64,000 nt of DNA. Origin: Entoloma clypeatum. Its lineage: Eukaryota > Basidiomycota > Agaricomycetes > Agaricales > Entolomataceae. Numbering within the stretch: the first letter of the stretch is position 1; every line of letters starts with the position of its first letter. Made by a program: the position numbers and the translations under genes. Positions 43,421-54,993 of the stretch are shown here, piece after piece. The DNA lies in assembly GCA_963565915.1 (NCBI GenBank), contig OY751493.1:2542001-2606000 (forward strand). Direction: 5' to 3'. A model generated the notes under the pieces. That model was given only the letters and a program-made list of their open reading frames with translations, had not been told where the DNA came from and did not search any database.

Positions 43421-44978
43421 ATGGGCAGCAGAACGGCGTCTCTGCGCGACCTCTACATCGACCCCTCGTCTGCCTGGTCGTTCCTTCCCCCGGCGCCCTC
43501 CCCAATTATCTCCTCTGACCATACCACCACTTCCCACCAATGGCCCAATCGTCCTGCCCACAACTCCATCCTCGACCTCTCCCCCTCCCTCGACCTCAAT
43601 GAATCATCCCGCGCTAACATAACCTTCGTTCTCAAATCTCTCGTTGCATCCGCCCTCTTGCAGTACTCCAGCACTGCCATCGCCATGCCATGGGAAGTCG
43701 CCAAGCTCTTGCTCCAGGTCCAATGGGTCCCTCGAGATGCAGGCGAACCCGAGGAGCCTGAGCTTGTTCAGGACAATGACGATGCGGTTCGTGTCCCTGC
43801 ATATACGTGTCACCAACTCTCTAGTCATCCATATCCTAGTTGAGTGACTCGTCAAACGACGATTCCTACTTTGCGGACCCACACACCGCGCCGTCGATTC
43901 GCTTCCACGCACCAAGGCCAACGGACGACCGAGGTTACGTCATTCGTCGGTCTGTCCTCGAAGAGGGCACGCGTCCCGAGCACATAATCCCGGTCGGAAG
44001 TGCCAACGGAGTGTGGGGCATGATCAAGCAAATCGCCCGCTTTCGTGGCGAAGGATGGTTGGCTCTATGGAAGGGTGTGTGTGACTCCACCGCAGCCTTT
44101 CTCCAATCCCCTCATTCAATACAGGCCTGTTCACAACATGCGTTATGGAAGTCCTCGCATCTACCACACAGCCACTCATCCACAACTTCCTCCAATCCCT
44201 GTTATTCCCTTCATTATCCCCGTTCCACCAACCACCCATTATGCTCCCCGTGGCATCACACCTGATCACCGGCTTTTTACTCTCCCCTCTCGATCTCATC
44301 CGGACACGTTTGATTGTCCAATCTTTCTCTCCCCGTCACAGACGTTATTCCGGCCCTCTCGATGCCCTCGCCCACATCCTCCGCGACGAAGGAGGTTTTA
44401 AAGGCATTTACCTCCACCCCCATCTTTTACTTCCTACCATCATCGATAATACACTCCGTCCCCTCGTCTCTCTTGCCCTTCCCAGCATACTTGCTTCTCA
44501 TCTTGGCATGCAACTCTCAGAGGAAGTCAATCCCACTGCATGGGGTGTTATTGAGCTTAGCGCCAGTTTCTTGGGGCTTCTTGTCACTCTCCCTTTTGAG
44601 ACTATCCGCCGAAGGCTTCAGGTACAAGTTCGCGGGGCCGCAAAGCCCATCAGAGGCTGCGTAGAATTGCGGCCTGCTCCCTATAACGGAATTGTCGATA
44701 CTGCTTGGCACGTCCTCACCGAAGAGCGATCTGATCTTCCTATTCAAAGGCAACGGAAACGTCGCGGGAGTCTAGCCAGCCAGAAAGGGAAGGAACGGGC
44801 AGCTCCTGCTGAAGAGGCAGACGAGGAAGAGGCAGACCAGGGAAGCTGGTCAAGGAACACCGGCATCGGACAGCTTTATCGTGGCATGGGGATGAGACTC
44901 GGTGCAAGTGCCATTGTATTTGTACTCGCACTTTTCAGTGGCGGAGACGATGGTGGAGGGGGCTGGGCAGAGCTCTAG
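43421..44978 (+). CDS. UGO1: UGO1-like mitochondrial outer-membrane fusion protein
   Basis: Modified mitochondrial-carrier protein acting in outer-membrane fusion with Fzo1 and Mgm1. From 43421, MGSRTASLRDLYIDPSSAWS begins the protein, then LQYSSTAIAMPWEVAKLLLQ. Carrier-like repeats include HLITGFLLSPLDLIRTRLIV and LGLLVTLPFETIRRRLQVQV, where P-x-D/E-x-I/V-x-x-R/K motifs are recognisable. The end is charged (AEEADEEEADQG) with a final segment MGMRLGASAIVFVLALFSGG and stops at 44976-44978. Two introns, with donors after DNDDA (43788) and at about 44075. It shares a 150-bp divergent spacer with tricalbin. Confidence 0.82.
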
Positions 44979-45073
44979 CTCTTTTTACATACCAATTAGG
45001 AATCTTACAGTCAGCACGAATTTCGGTATGTTATGAGTAACTCTATCCCACAAAAAAAAACACAAGGCACCAC

Positions 45074-48000
45074 CTATCTTCCAGTCAGACGGCGAATATT
45101 CTTCGTGCCCTCAGCCTTTTGAGCCTTCCTCTCCATAGCGTACGTCGCCTTCTCAATCAGCTCCTCCGTCATAATCTTCTGCTTTCCCAGTTGCCTGGAT
45201 GGAGCAAACGTCGACCCCCCTTCAGCATTCGTAAAGCAAGCAATGACAATAAACTAACCGTTTCCTCTTAGGAAGCGGGACGATTTCATCCTCGTCCTCG
45301 TAGTCTTCATTATCACCCTGAACATCCTGAGACAGCTTTCGAGCTTTGGATTTTGTCACTGGGAGAATAACCGCGGAGTCATCTGGATCACCCCGTATAA
45401 ACAATCCATTCATCTCGCTTTCCAGATGCGATAATGAGGCTTGAAGTCCCTTTCCTTGCCTTGTGGCTTTCGATTTAGTTGATGATGCTTTGGGAGGGAT
45501 CCATGCATCTTCGTCATCTTCACTGCCGGAACACGTGGGATAGTCGTTTTCACTTCCTGGCTCTGGGTCGGCAAACAAAGCTTCCGCCACGCCCCGAGAC
45601 GTCTGCGCATTCGTGAGTGTGTCCACTCCTCCTTTTGTTTCTGCCTTGCTCTTTTTCGACAGAGGTGACAAGGACATGACACGGTTCGAAGGGGATTGTT
45701 CATGATGACCATCGCTTTCCAGCGCAGACCCCTCTTCGGCCTCATCATCGACAATCTACATACGACTTTTTAGAGTAGAACTCTGTCACCTGCCAGATAG
45801 GAAACGTACCAGACTCATCTCAACGTCGACCTTTTCCTCTTCAGAAAGATCGCTTGAAGGTCTTTGTAGCTGTGCTTTTTTGATGGGGCTTCCGAAGAGC
45901 CCAGACTGATGGAGCATGTCGATCTTGGCATCTGTTTTCAATTCGTTATGTTCCAACTGAAACGGGTCTTGGGGTATGTGTTTTAGAATTATCACAAGAA
46001 TGAAACGACTGACCTCCTTCATCATTCTTCTGGTGTACATTTCTTCCATCTTCTTCATACGTGCTTCCATTTCACGCATCACCTCCTCTCTCGTTTCAGC
46101 TTCAATCATCGCACACCTCATTTCTGATTCAAACAACTGGAAGACAGTTAGGAGGGGCTTTCTTGTGTCCACAATAGCAACAGACCTGCATGCGTAACAG
46201 TTCAACTTCATCAAATAGTGCATCCACAAGAGGGTTGATCGGCCCGTCGTTTTCGTCGTCTCCGTTTTGCCCATCATTGTATTCATCTTCTATGTTCCAA
46301 GTCAGAAGTCAGAAACCCACACCAGGGATCCTTGAAAAGCTCTACCTTCAAGTACTTCTAAGACTGCCTCGGTGGCCTTCTTCCCGCTTCCTGGACCTCC
46401 TATAGAAATGGTAACCTTTCTTCGGTGTGGTTTAGGGGCAATTTCCGGGCCTTTTAGCGTTAGCGGTCCTAGCTCCTTGATTGTATTACCAGCCACTTTG
46501 CCAGGTGCTTTCAATCCGTTGGGGAGCCGGTGTACGGGTGCTGGTGCAGGGGTAACGTAGACTTCTCTAGCGAGGGCAGCAAATCTCATCACATGTGAAT
46601 TTTCGTCATAACCCGTATCATATGGATTCACGTTCACGATCATGACCTGATAAAAGTGAATGGCGGAGTGAATGCTGGGTTGTAAGGGTTGATAACAGGA
46701 CACTAACCACCCTACCGTCGCCAACGAAGTAGTCCATCAGGGCTTCAGTAAGCTTGCTATGCCTGAATGGCACCACTGCGAGTGCCTTCTTGACCTCTCT
46801 AGTATCGAGCTGATCGTCGTGGCCGACACCCTGCGACAAGCTCATCGCCAGCTTCCGCTGGTTGGAACGCAATACCTCCATACACTGCCCGAGGACCATA
46901 AGGGACTTGTTGATGCTACCTGCCTCTTTGAGACGATCACCGGTGGTGTGGGTATGCTTTGTGCGTTCTGATCCAGCAAGATCGACCAGTGTCAAACGGG
47001 ATATTTGCAGAGCTGTTGGATCCTATAATAATCAAGGGCTCTGCAGCGAACATGATACTTGACAGAGCTTACATCTCTCTCCCCTCTATGGCCTTTAACA
47101 AGCTTGATGATGACCATGCCGTGACTACGACTGCTCTCTCGGTTGGCCAACGTACCGAAAACACGTCTGTGAAGTTGCCCAAGTTTGACGAGTGCTCTTG
47201 CTTGCATTGCACTATGAACGCGGAATTGCCGGAGGCCAGAGATGTACTTTCCCTGCGACGCCGATTCGGGGTTATCGGATGCAGGAGATGGTCTGAGGGG
47301 TAAAGCAGCTCGCGTGAGGACAAGAGGTTTGGCAGTGGCCGTTCGAGGGAGATTTCCATCAAGATTCGAATCGTCCTTGACAGAAGCGAGGAGATCAAAC
47401 ACCTTCTCGTTGTAGACTTCTGCATAGGAGATCCAGACGGTGTATTCATAATTTCTGTCGACTTTGAGCAGCGTTGAATCGACATCGGAATCGGAGGCAA
47501 TGACATCCATTTGCGGACCAAAGACTTGAGCAAGAGCGGGCTCTGGCGTCATTTGGGGGGGGCTTTCATCTTGGAGATCGGCAGGCTCAACGCCGTGGAG
47601 TCTTACAGGTCGGAACTACAAATAATGTGAGGGAATGAAATGCAGGCAGCCACCAACGTACTCTTCCATCGCCATGCAATCCGTCGATACTATTGAAGAT
47701 CACGTCGAGGGTTCTGGGAAGTATTCCAGCACTACCTTCCTTGTTACCACCTTGAACTGTGTAAGTCTTTCCAGAATTGGTGACACCATAGGTGAAAAGA
47801 AGGCCATTCTGGCCTTGGAGAAGATCTTGCACTAGAGGAAGAGTTGTCTTGATGAAAAAATCACTCTGGGGTGTGTCGGGCGGAAACACGTGGGAGAAGG
47901 TATAGGTGGAGGAGGGCAGAGCGGTGGAAGTGCGAAAGTGCGAAAACTTGCCCTGCTGATCTTGAGAATCTGACATACAAACAGCTGTGTCGGAGAGCGG

Positions 48001-48402
48001 CATGAGGTATGGTTGGACGGCAGCACCATCTTCGCCTAAATGGGGGCGTATTCGGAGGTAGGCCTGTCAGCTTTTCAGCGAACAAAGAAAGAAAATAACA
48101 TAAAGCAGGGAAATACGAACCATGATCGGTTCGCGGTCGGTGTCCGAGACCGCAATGTTGGCTGCTTTGGCGGTTTTGCGAGTGGTGGTTGTCTTTGACG
48201 CAAGTTTAGAGACGGGAGGCTCGACTGCATTCTCCCTGTTCCCCAATGGTTTGCGCGTGGCGGTCTTCCTTGCAGCGGGGGCAGTTTCTGGGTGGGTTGC
48301 TGCTGTGTGTTTTGCTGTCGTTGCTCGTGCCCTCGTTGTTCTGGTCGTCGGAGGTGCCACTGTGGGCGCCGTTTTCGTTCTGGAGGATGCGCGTGTTGTC
48401 AT
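45074..48402 (-). CDS. Kinesin-6 family motor protein (KIF20/KIF23-like)
   Basis: ATG 48402 starts MTTRASSRTKTAPTVAPPTT, a basic threonine-rich extension. The motor has LLFTYGVTNSGKTYTVQGG (P-loop), VWISYAEVYNEKVFDLLASV, NRESSRSHGMVIIKLV (switch I), LTLVDLAGSERTKHTHTTGD (switch II), and PFRHSKLTEALMDYFVGDGR. NVNPYDTGYDENSHVMRFAA near the motor end matches kinesin-6, as does the insertion after EVYNEKVFDLL. A coiled coil (EVMREMEARMKKMEEMYTRR) and an acidic tail follow, ending NIRRLTGR at 45074. Kinesin-6 motors act at the anaphase spindle midzone (fission yeast Klp9, human MKLP). Ten or more exons. Confidence 0.82.
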
Positions 48403-48487
48403 GAACGCGACAGGATAGAGGATCACGTGATGGTGAATACCGCGTCGCATAAGTTGTTGATTTTGGCTTTGATCACAACAGTGAAGG
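48403..48487. promoter_or_regulatory. 85-bp shared spacer of kinesin-6 and KNL1/Spc105 with CACGTG and ACGCG sites
   Basis: Between the two start codons lie ACGCGA (48405-48410), CACGTG (48424-48429) and CGCGT (48441-48445, an ACGCG on the other strand). ACGCG is the core of MBF sites in fungal cell-cycle genes. Both flanking genes work in mitosis, so a shared G1/S-G2 control region is plausible; not proven by sequence. Confidence 0.5.
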
Positions 48488-51400
48488 ATGGTGGTCAGCA
48501 AGGACTCTCCAAAGAACAGACGCAAGTCCATCGCGGTCCCCACTCACAACAGGCCAGCTGCCCTCTCCAGGGCTAAGCGTCGCCCTCACAGCATCGTTCC
48601 CGGCGACCGCCTGAGTCCACTCGCAAAGGCGCGCCGCTCTCTGGTACGTCCCCGTCCAAAGCTTCCCTCAATCGCCGCAATCCAACGCGCATTTTAGGTT
48701 CCACGAAAAAGCATCCTTAAATCATTCATCAACATCACGAGCAATGCTGAAGACGCCCCAGCCTCCTCGCAGCAATCCCAGTCCTCTACCGAGGATCCAA
48801 GTGGTACTCAGTCAATGGACACCACCCAGGACTTCCGTATGTCCCTAGCCAACACCACAAGGAAGTCGTTCGGCGGGAGGCGTGTCAGCTTTGCCGGAAA
48901 GGTGGAGGTCCGTCTCATCGAGGGCAGGAAGGACGGCGAGCCGAGTAGTTCACCAAGCCAAGGCGCGTCTGAAGCCCCTCACAACGCCCCCACAGATGAA
49001 AACATATACCCTGGCGCATCCATCCGCCGCCGCCGCAGTTCGGCTCGATATTCCGTAGCCTATAGCGAAGACATGGATCTGACATCCGTTGCACCTTCTG
49101 CTTTTCTCCCTGTGGAAGATTCGGCTATCGCAGACGAAGAATCTGACTATGATGAGAATAGTGGGATGGATATGACCGAGGTCATCCACGGGGATCTCAT
49201 CCGTAAACGGTCTCTGTCCGTGGGCACTCGTCTCCCATTATCCCAGATTTCACATACCCCAGATCAAGAATTGTCCCAACAGTCGTTCGAAGAGGAGGTG
49301 TCACAACCATATTCAGAAGCTGATTCAGACCAATCTCAAGTCATGGACTTTACCATGCCATTGAACAAGTCCTTGCGCGCCCCAGCACAGCATGACGAAA
49401 CATGGCTGGCGTTGAGACAAGCTACCCACTCGGGAGATACCCCGATCGAGCCGGAACTATCCTCCGATGACTTTGAATCAAGCAACGTAGTACACGCAGG
49501 GGACGGAATGGATTTAGATGACGCAGTGCAAAGATTGATGCGCGCGAGAGAATCTCTGCCTTCCATTCCTTCTATCCGTGGTCCTGAAGCTGGGGGAACA
49601 GCATACGGGCACCCACAAGATGAGACATTCTCCAGCATGGAAGAAAGCTTCGAAGATGATGGGAATCGAACTATGAATGTAAGCAGAGTCTTCGGGGGAC
49701 CAAGCACAGATGGGACACGGATAGGCATGGAGTCCACCATGGATGAGTCCGAGATCTACGGCGCAATCGCTGCACCTGCGCACTCAATAGACCCTCCGCC
49801 TCCGGAGGAAGTGGTTGAACAGCTGCCGGAAGCCCCTTCAGCCCCCGCTGTGTTTAAACCGCCACCACCGCTGCCAGCGTCGTTGGTGTCTGATCGATTG
49901 CCAGTCTTTTCAGCACCGCAGTGCCATCCAGCTACGACTCCGGTGCTGTTTTCAGCTCGACCCAAGGAGACAGTACTACCCCAAACACTGATATGTACAC
50001 CCTCCTCCCCATCCAAGGCAAAGGCTAGCCTGCAGCGCAAAGTCTCCATTTCCTCCAAGTCGCCTACGGTAAATTCTCCCAAAAAAAGATCTTGTTCCCA
50101 AAGTGATACAGTGGGCAGGCCTAGTCCTAGCAAACGGGTAGCTGTGAATGTCAACCAGCCTGCTTCTAGTAACAACGGGACCTCTGCCAACTCCTCGCCC
50201 AAGCCCAGACCACTGTCTCCGAGGAAAATCGCTCCTTTCCAGGTCCCGACTTGCAGCAATGCAGAGTCACGGCCCTCGTCATTCAGGCGCCCTTCAGGTT
50301 ACTTTTCACGAAGGAAGAGTTTGGGTGTTGCACTCGTCCAAACAGGTCAGATCGAAGAGAATAACCCTGTGGCGCGTTCCTCGCCAAAGAAAAAAGCTAA
50401 GATTGGTCTCGGACGTGTCAGCTTGGGTTCCGGCCCTTCCGATGCCTGGACCCGCTTTGACAAAAGCGTTGTTTCCAAGGGTAAACAGAAGGAGACCCCA
50501 CAAATTGATCGGGAAGTCAATCACCAGGGAGGTACCTCCCCAATCCTGACGAGAGAATCTCCTGCTCGACCGATTTCTCCAACCGTACCCCGAGACACTT
50601 CTCCCTCGCCTGCCGTTCCAGTCGCGGATATATCTACATTGCAAGGGCTTGAAGATGAACAGGACGAAGGTGAGGAAGAAATGGAACAATGGAGAAACGG
50701 TGTTGAATACGTTGAACACGAAGAAACAGCCGAAGTAATTTCCCTTCTAGTTGACTTGAGGGTGGATAACGCTCAAGCTTTAATTATCCAGCCTCCGATA
50801 TCTATACTACAATTCTTTGCAATGACGGGCATCAAATTTATGGACGAAATCACCGCGCCGCGGCGGTCGACGCATCCTTCATCACAAGGCGCACGTCAAG
50901 CACGTAACCCTGAAGAGATCTCGTTAGCAGAATATGCGGTTGCCGTTGGGATCGATTTACCTCAGCTGGTTCTGTATTCCCGCGTTTCGAATGATTTACA
51001 GGCATGGATCGAGAAGAGCAAGTCGGATTTTTTCCAAGCGGAAGACGAGGCTTCCAAAATTACTCCGGAATTGTTTGCAGAATATTACAGAGCTGACGAA
51101 GAAGGTCAAGCTGAGCTGCTAGTTAGTCCATTCATTCAATATCATATTTCCGAATCACTTTCCTCATTGCATTGGGTTCTACAGCATCAGCTGAAATTAA
51201 TTCGAACCAACGCAAGAGCTCTGGCCAAGTCTGACTGGTATGATTGGAAGCTGCAGTGGTTGGAAGGCCTTCGAGTCACTGCTGAGAAAACATTCAAGTC
51301 GCTTGAGGCAGTACGTGGATAAGGAGTCGGTTTCGTCCAGGGAATGTTAGCTTATTTTTTCTGCTAGGATGCCAGAATCCTTGATAGCATCAGACAAACA

Positions 51401-52584
51401 GCAGATGAGATCATCCCCGCATTGAAGGACGAATATGAGGAAGTTATGAGGGAACTTGAAAAGGAGCAAGCAGAGGTTGCCGAGATCGAAACTAGTGACC
51501 AGGATTATCTGAACGAGCTCAAGGCCTCTATCGCGGAGCAAAAGTAAGATCTCTGCGTTTCTGTTCTCCCCTTGACTTGTGTTTAGCGTTTTTGCCTAGT
51601 ATTGAGGTGGAGGCCCTCAGAGCAGAGGTGGCCGAAGGAAGAGCTCAACTTGCATGGCTGCAAGAACGGCAAACTGAGGCCGATACACAAACACGGGAAG
51701 CCCTGTCTTTCATTGCAGAGGCAGAACGTCATCTGCAAGTGCAGCAAAATAGTACACGCTCTGAGGTCTTCCGACTCAAAGGTATTGGCATCTTCTGCTC
51801 CGGTAAAGAACGCCTTGGAATAAATCTGCTTCTTAGGGGAACTCGAGGCTCTGGAAGATCTACATATGTTTCGAGTAACGAAAGTGGAAGCCGACCTGTT
51901 TGAATATGTATATTCCTCGAAATTTCGAGTCTCTCTTCCCTGCAAAGATTTTACACCCGACGTCAAGCGAGCAGCAGTGACAAGGCTAGACAAAGCAAGG
52001 AGCGGGTCGAAGGACCGCTTTCCTCGTCTCAGCGACTTCCTTTTCAGCATGGCGAAAGAACAGATCGTGCACGGACAGAGTCGCACAACACGTCAAGTGA
52101 GAGATCTCTCATATATTCCCCTGGCTAGTTCGTTATCATTGACGGTCTTTTAGATTGTCCAACGTTTGAGTGACTACTGGTCATCATGCGCACAGCTCCG
52201 ATCACAGCTGAAGCTCATCACCATCAGATACCCGGTCGAAGTCGAGATCTTACAGGAACATGCCGCCTTCAAAGCCAACGTGATGATTTTATTTCCTGCT
52301 GTCACGGCGAAAGCTTTCGTGTCATTTTTTTTCGATGCTAGAACGTTCTTATTCTGGCCGATGGCTATGGGATCACTGCGCTGCGATGTAGAAGTTGCAT
52401 ATGGAAGTGTCGAGTAAGCATCCTCTTAATTCCATCCAAAAACTCATTCCGAAAAAACTACCCTCCTTCCAGCCGCGAAACTATCCTCAACGCCGTCACA
52501 AACAGGCTTCGCGAAGCCAACCCAGCAGATAACTATGCTTGCTTGCTAGACGCATGCATCGAAGCTCAGGAAATATATCATTGA
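48488..52584 (+). CDS. SPC105: Kinetochore scaffold Spc105/Spc7/KNL1
   Basis: KMN-network scaffold that binds microtubules, PP1 and the Bub kinases. ATG 48488 gives MVVSKDSPKNRRKSIAVPTH. Exon 2 carries the PP1 motifs SILK (48710-48721) and RVSF (48881-48892). MELT-like repeats are MDLT (near 49073), MDMT (near 49170) and MDFT (near 49343). A long serine/proline-rich region with basic patches leads to the Spc7 domain: LIIQPPISILQFFAMTGIKF, YAVAVGIDLPQLVLYSR, then coiled coil (EEVMRELEKEQAEVAEIET). The C-terminal RWD-like region includes ANVMILFPAVTAKAFVSFFF and ends EAQEIYH, TGA 52582-52584. About seven exons. Confidence 0.94.
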
Positions 52585-52807
52585 CCTAGTTCATATCTAC
52601 AGTGCGACTCCATTTTTTGATTTTTTTTTTTTTTGGTAAGTATGTATGTGTAGTCATGACTTTCCTTCCTGTATATATGTAGTAGAACACAGCTATCAAG
52701 CGCACAGATACTAAAAATACAACAGAGTGGATGGATGAAAGCCATAGAGTAGATAGCCATAGAAACGTTGACGGTTGGATGAACGTGCTGGCAGGGCACG
52801 TACTGTG

Positions 52808-54844
52808 TTACAGGTGCTGGGTCATTCCATCTAACTCAGCCAAAAGGACCGACAAAACATGTCTGTCGCCGCGAACAAGATCCAACTCCATATCGGAAAG
52901 CAAACGTACAGACTCCCACTCAGATATTGCAACACGGGCGATGCAATCAATTTCGCATGTATCGCGTTGAGACTTGAATGCAGTATCCCGTGCTGCTTTT
53001 GCCGCCTCTGCGACGGCCTGATCACGGAGGTCATGCGCTTGTCGCAATTGGATCTCCAGCTCGGAAATATATGTCATCCGCTCCTCCTCTGTCCGCTCGC
53101 GGAGCTTGAAACTGCCTTGCAGCTGTTCCTCCATATGAACAACCTGCTTCATGAGGTCCTGCGCCTCTCGTCCACGAAGAGTTTTCAGATTGTGCATCTC
53201 CTCCTCCATGTTTTGCAATTGATATAACCGTTCTTTCGCCATATTCTCAGCGGCGGCTAGTTGTAACCGCAGTAGCGTCACAGTGGCGGCGTCGATAGCA
53301 GAAACTTCAGGCGTTATCTCGTACCGCTGCGAGTTATGATATACAGCAGGAGAGGGCGTGACGTCAGGCAACAAGACCTGCGAGATGGAGCCATACCCCC
53401 CCGGTGAGCTCAAGGTGCTAAGACAGGGGCTTTCCGGAACCTCTAGTTGAATTGTGCTCAATGCCGGCGAGACAGCACCAGGGTGAAAAGGCGCAGACAT
53501 ATCCGAGAGCATGTTTTCGATTTCATCCTCACCCAGAGTCTTTGACGCTTCGCTCGCAAGCTGCTCCCATGACAGGATGGAACCCCGCGCTTGCTTCCCA
53601 CTCTGTTGTTGGGGAGGCCGAAGAGATGCTCTCCCTGGTGATTCTGGGTCAGGGGGAAGAGGAGACAGGTATGACATATTCTCCCGAGATGGCAGAAAAT
53701 TTGTTCGTGTCGGAGTCTGAGGAGGGGGTCGTCTACGGTTGCGAGTTCCTTGGATCCTGGGCATTGCTGGGGTCGGAGCTCCAAGAGCTGCAACGGGAGC
53801 AAGGAGTAGTGCGACATCCTCAGCTTCGCTGTCTTCGCTGTCAACTTCAGATATGTGCGACATATTGCCCGGTGCAACAGCTGGTTTTGGAAATGGGCTG
53901 CCGTCAATATTATTGTTGTCCCGCGATGGACGACCAAGAGGAGAGTCGTTTATAGACGTCGGACGAGGAGAAGGACTAGTTTGGGCCGAGCGACGTATGG
54001 CGGAGGCATTTCTTAGCTGTGGCGTTTTCGGGGTGTGGGGCGTGAACGAGCCCGCGGAGGAAGTAGAGGAAGACGGGCGTGGGATAGCTGAGGCTGCGCC
54101 AGAGGCTGAGGCCGAGGCTGCGGTTTTCACAAGTTTCGTCGGACGGTGGGGGGATGATTTGCTGCTGGAGGGCACGGAAGAAGTGGACTTGGTAGGCGTC
54201 GCTGGGGGCGTGGCATTGACGGTGGTGTTTAAATTTTTCAGCGCTGCGCGTTGTGGCAGAGGACTGATGGGGCGAGAGGTTTTCTCTAAAGGAGAGCAGG
54301 TGTTCCCCCCTTTCTCCAGATATTTGTTTCGATATTCTTTTTCGTCCTCGGAACTGCTCAACGGTCTCCGGGTGCCCGTCCTGGGTGAAGGCGGCTTTTC
54401 AACTAGGACGGACTTTGGACGATATTTAGGGAGGGCAGAAGACGTTGCCGCAGTCTTTGGGCGAAGCATCGATGTTCGAGTGCTGCCTGCAGCATCGAGG
54501 GGTTTGGCAGGTTGCTCCTCTGCTTGGAAGCCAGCAGATGCACGCCTACGCGTGAGGGTCTTTGAGTCCGGTGTGCGAGTCGTCAGGGGCTGGAAAGGCG
54601 ACTTGGCATCGCCCATGGAGGCTCGGGGAGCGGCTGGTTTGAGACCCATGGCGCTGAGGCGGCGAGACGAGGTGTCCTTGCTCTTTTTCGCGCTTTTATC
54701 GGTGTCTTTGGTGTCCTTACTTATGACGTCCGCCAAAGCCTTGCCTGCAAGGTTCAAGGACTGCCTGATGGAACTTCTTGTGGTTGGCCGCGATCTGGGG
54801 CTGCCAGTTACAGTGGCGCGGGCATCTGAGGGTTGTTTTGTCAT
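52808..54844 (-). CDS. Unrecognised serine/proline-rich coiled-coil protein
   Basis: An intronless 678-residue frame from MTKQPSDARATVTGSPRSRP. I recognise no family. Roughly the first 470 residues are low-complexity, basic and rich in Ser, Pro, Thr and Ala, with many SP/TP pairs (for example NATPPATPTKS, FTPHTPKTPQLR, AQTSPSPRPTSINDSPLGRP). An acidic patch, SEVDSEDSEAEDVALLLAP, follows. The last 150 or so residues form a probable coiled coil (KERLYQLQNMEEEMHNLKTL; RTEEERMTYISELEIQLRQA). The stop lies at 52808, converging on KNL1. The composition resembles cytoskeleton- or spindle-associated proteins phosphorylated by CDK, which is only an inference. The lack of introns is unusual in this window. 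Confidence 0.72.
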   Translation of the reverse strand: MTKQPSDARATVTGSPRSRPTTRSSIRQSLNLAGKALADVISKDTKDTDKSAKKSKDTSSRRLSAMGLKPAAPRASMGDAKSPFQPLTTRTPDSKTLTRRRASAGFQAEEQPAKPLDAAGSTRTSMLRPKTAATSSALPKYRPKSVLVEKPPSPRTGTRRPLSSSEDEKEYRNKYLEKGGNTCSPLEKTSRPISPLPQRAALKNLNTTVNATPPATPTKSTSSVPSSSKSSPHRPTKLVKTAASASASGAASAIPRPSSSTSSAGSFTPHTPKTPQLRNASAIRRSAQTSPSPRPTSINDSPLGRPSRDNNNIDGSPFPKPAVAPGNMSHISEVDSEDSEAEDVALLLAPVAALGAPTPAMPRIQGTRNRRRPPPQTPTRTNFLPSRENMSYLSPLPPDPESPGRASLRPPQQQSGKQARGSILSWEQLASEASKTLGEDEIENMLSDMSAPFHPGAVSPALSTIQLEVPESPCLSTLSSPGGYGSISQVLLPDVTPSPAVYHNSQRYEITPEVSAIDAATVTLLRLQLAAAENMAKERLYQLQNMEEEMHNLKTLRGREAQDLMKQVVHMEEQLQGSFKLRERTEEERMTYISELEIQLRQAHDLRDQAVAEAAKAARDTAFKSQRDTCEIDCIARVAISEWESVRLLSDMELDLVRGDRHVLSVLLAELDGMTQHL

Positions 54845-54993
54845 GAAAGTTGGTAGCGGTATGAACGTGGACTTCTGTGGTCGATGATGGCGTCGTGCTG
54901 GGGTCGTGGTCGCCGTTGGTGGTTCGTGTCGCGTTTCGTTTCGTTTCCAACTTCGATCGCCAACAAATCAGACTGCTCTGTGTTTGTCCCTGT

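Noticed and set aside
52613..52635. T-rich run after KNL1
   Set aside because: Simple 3' untranslated low-complexity sequence; no repeat structure or gene.
53739..54887. 382-codon plus-strand open frame
   Set aside because: It is antisense to the 678-residue Ser/Pro-rich gene and has the biased Val/Gly/Glu composition expected of its reverse frame; no family signature.
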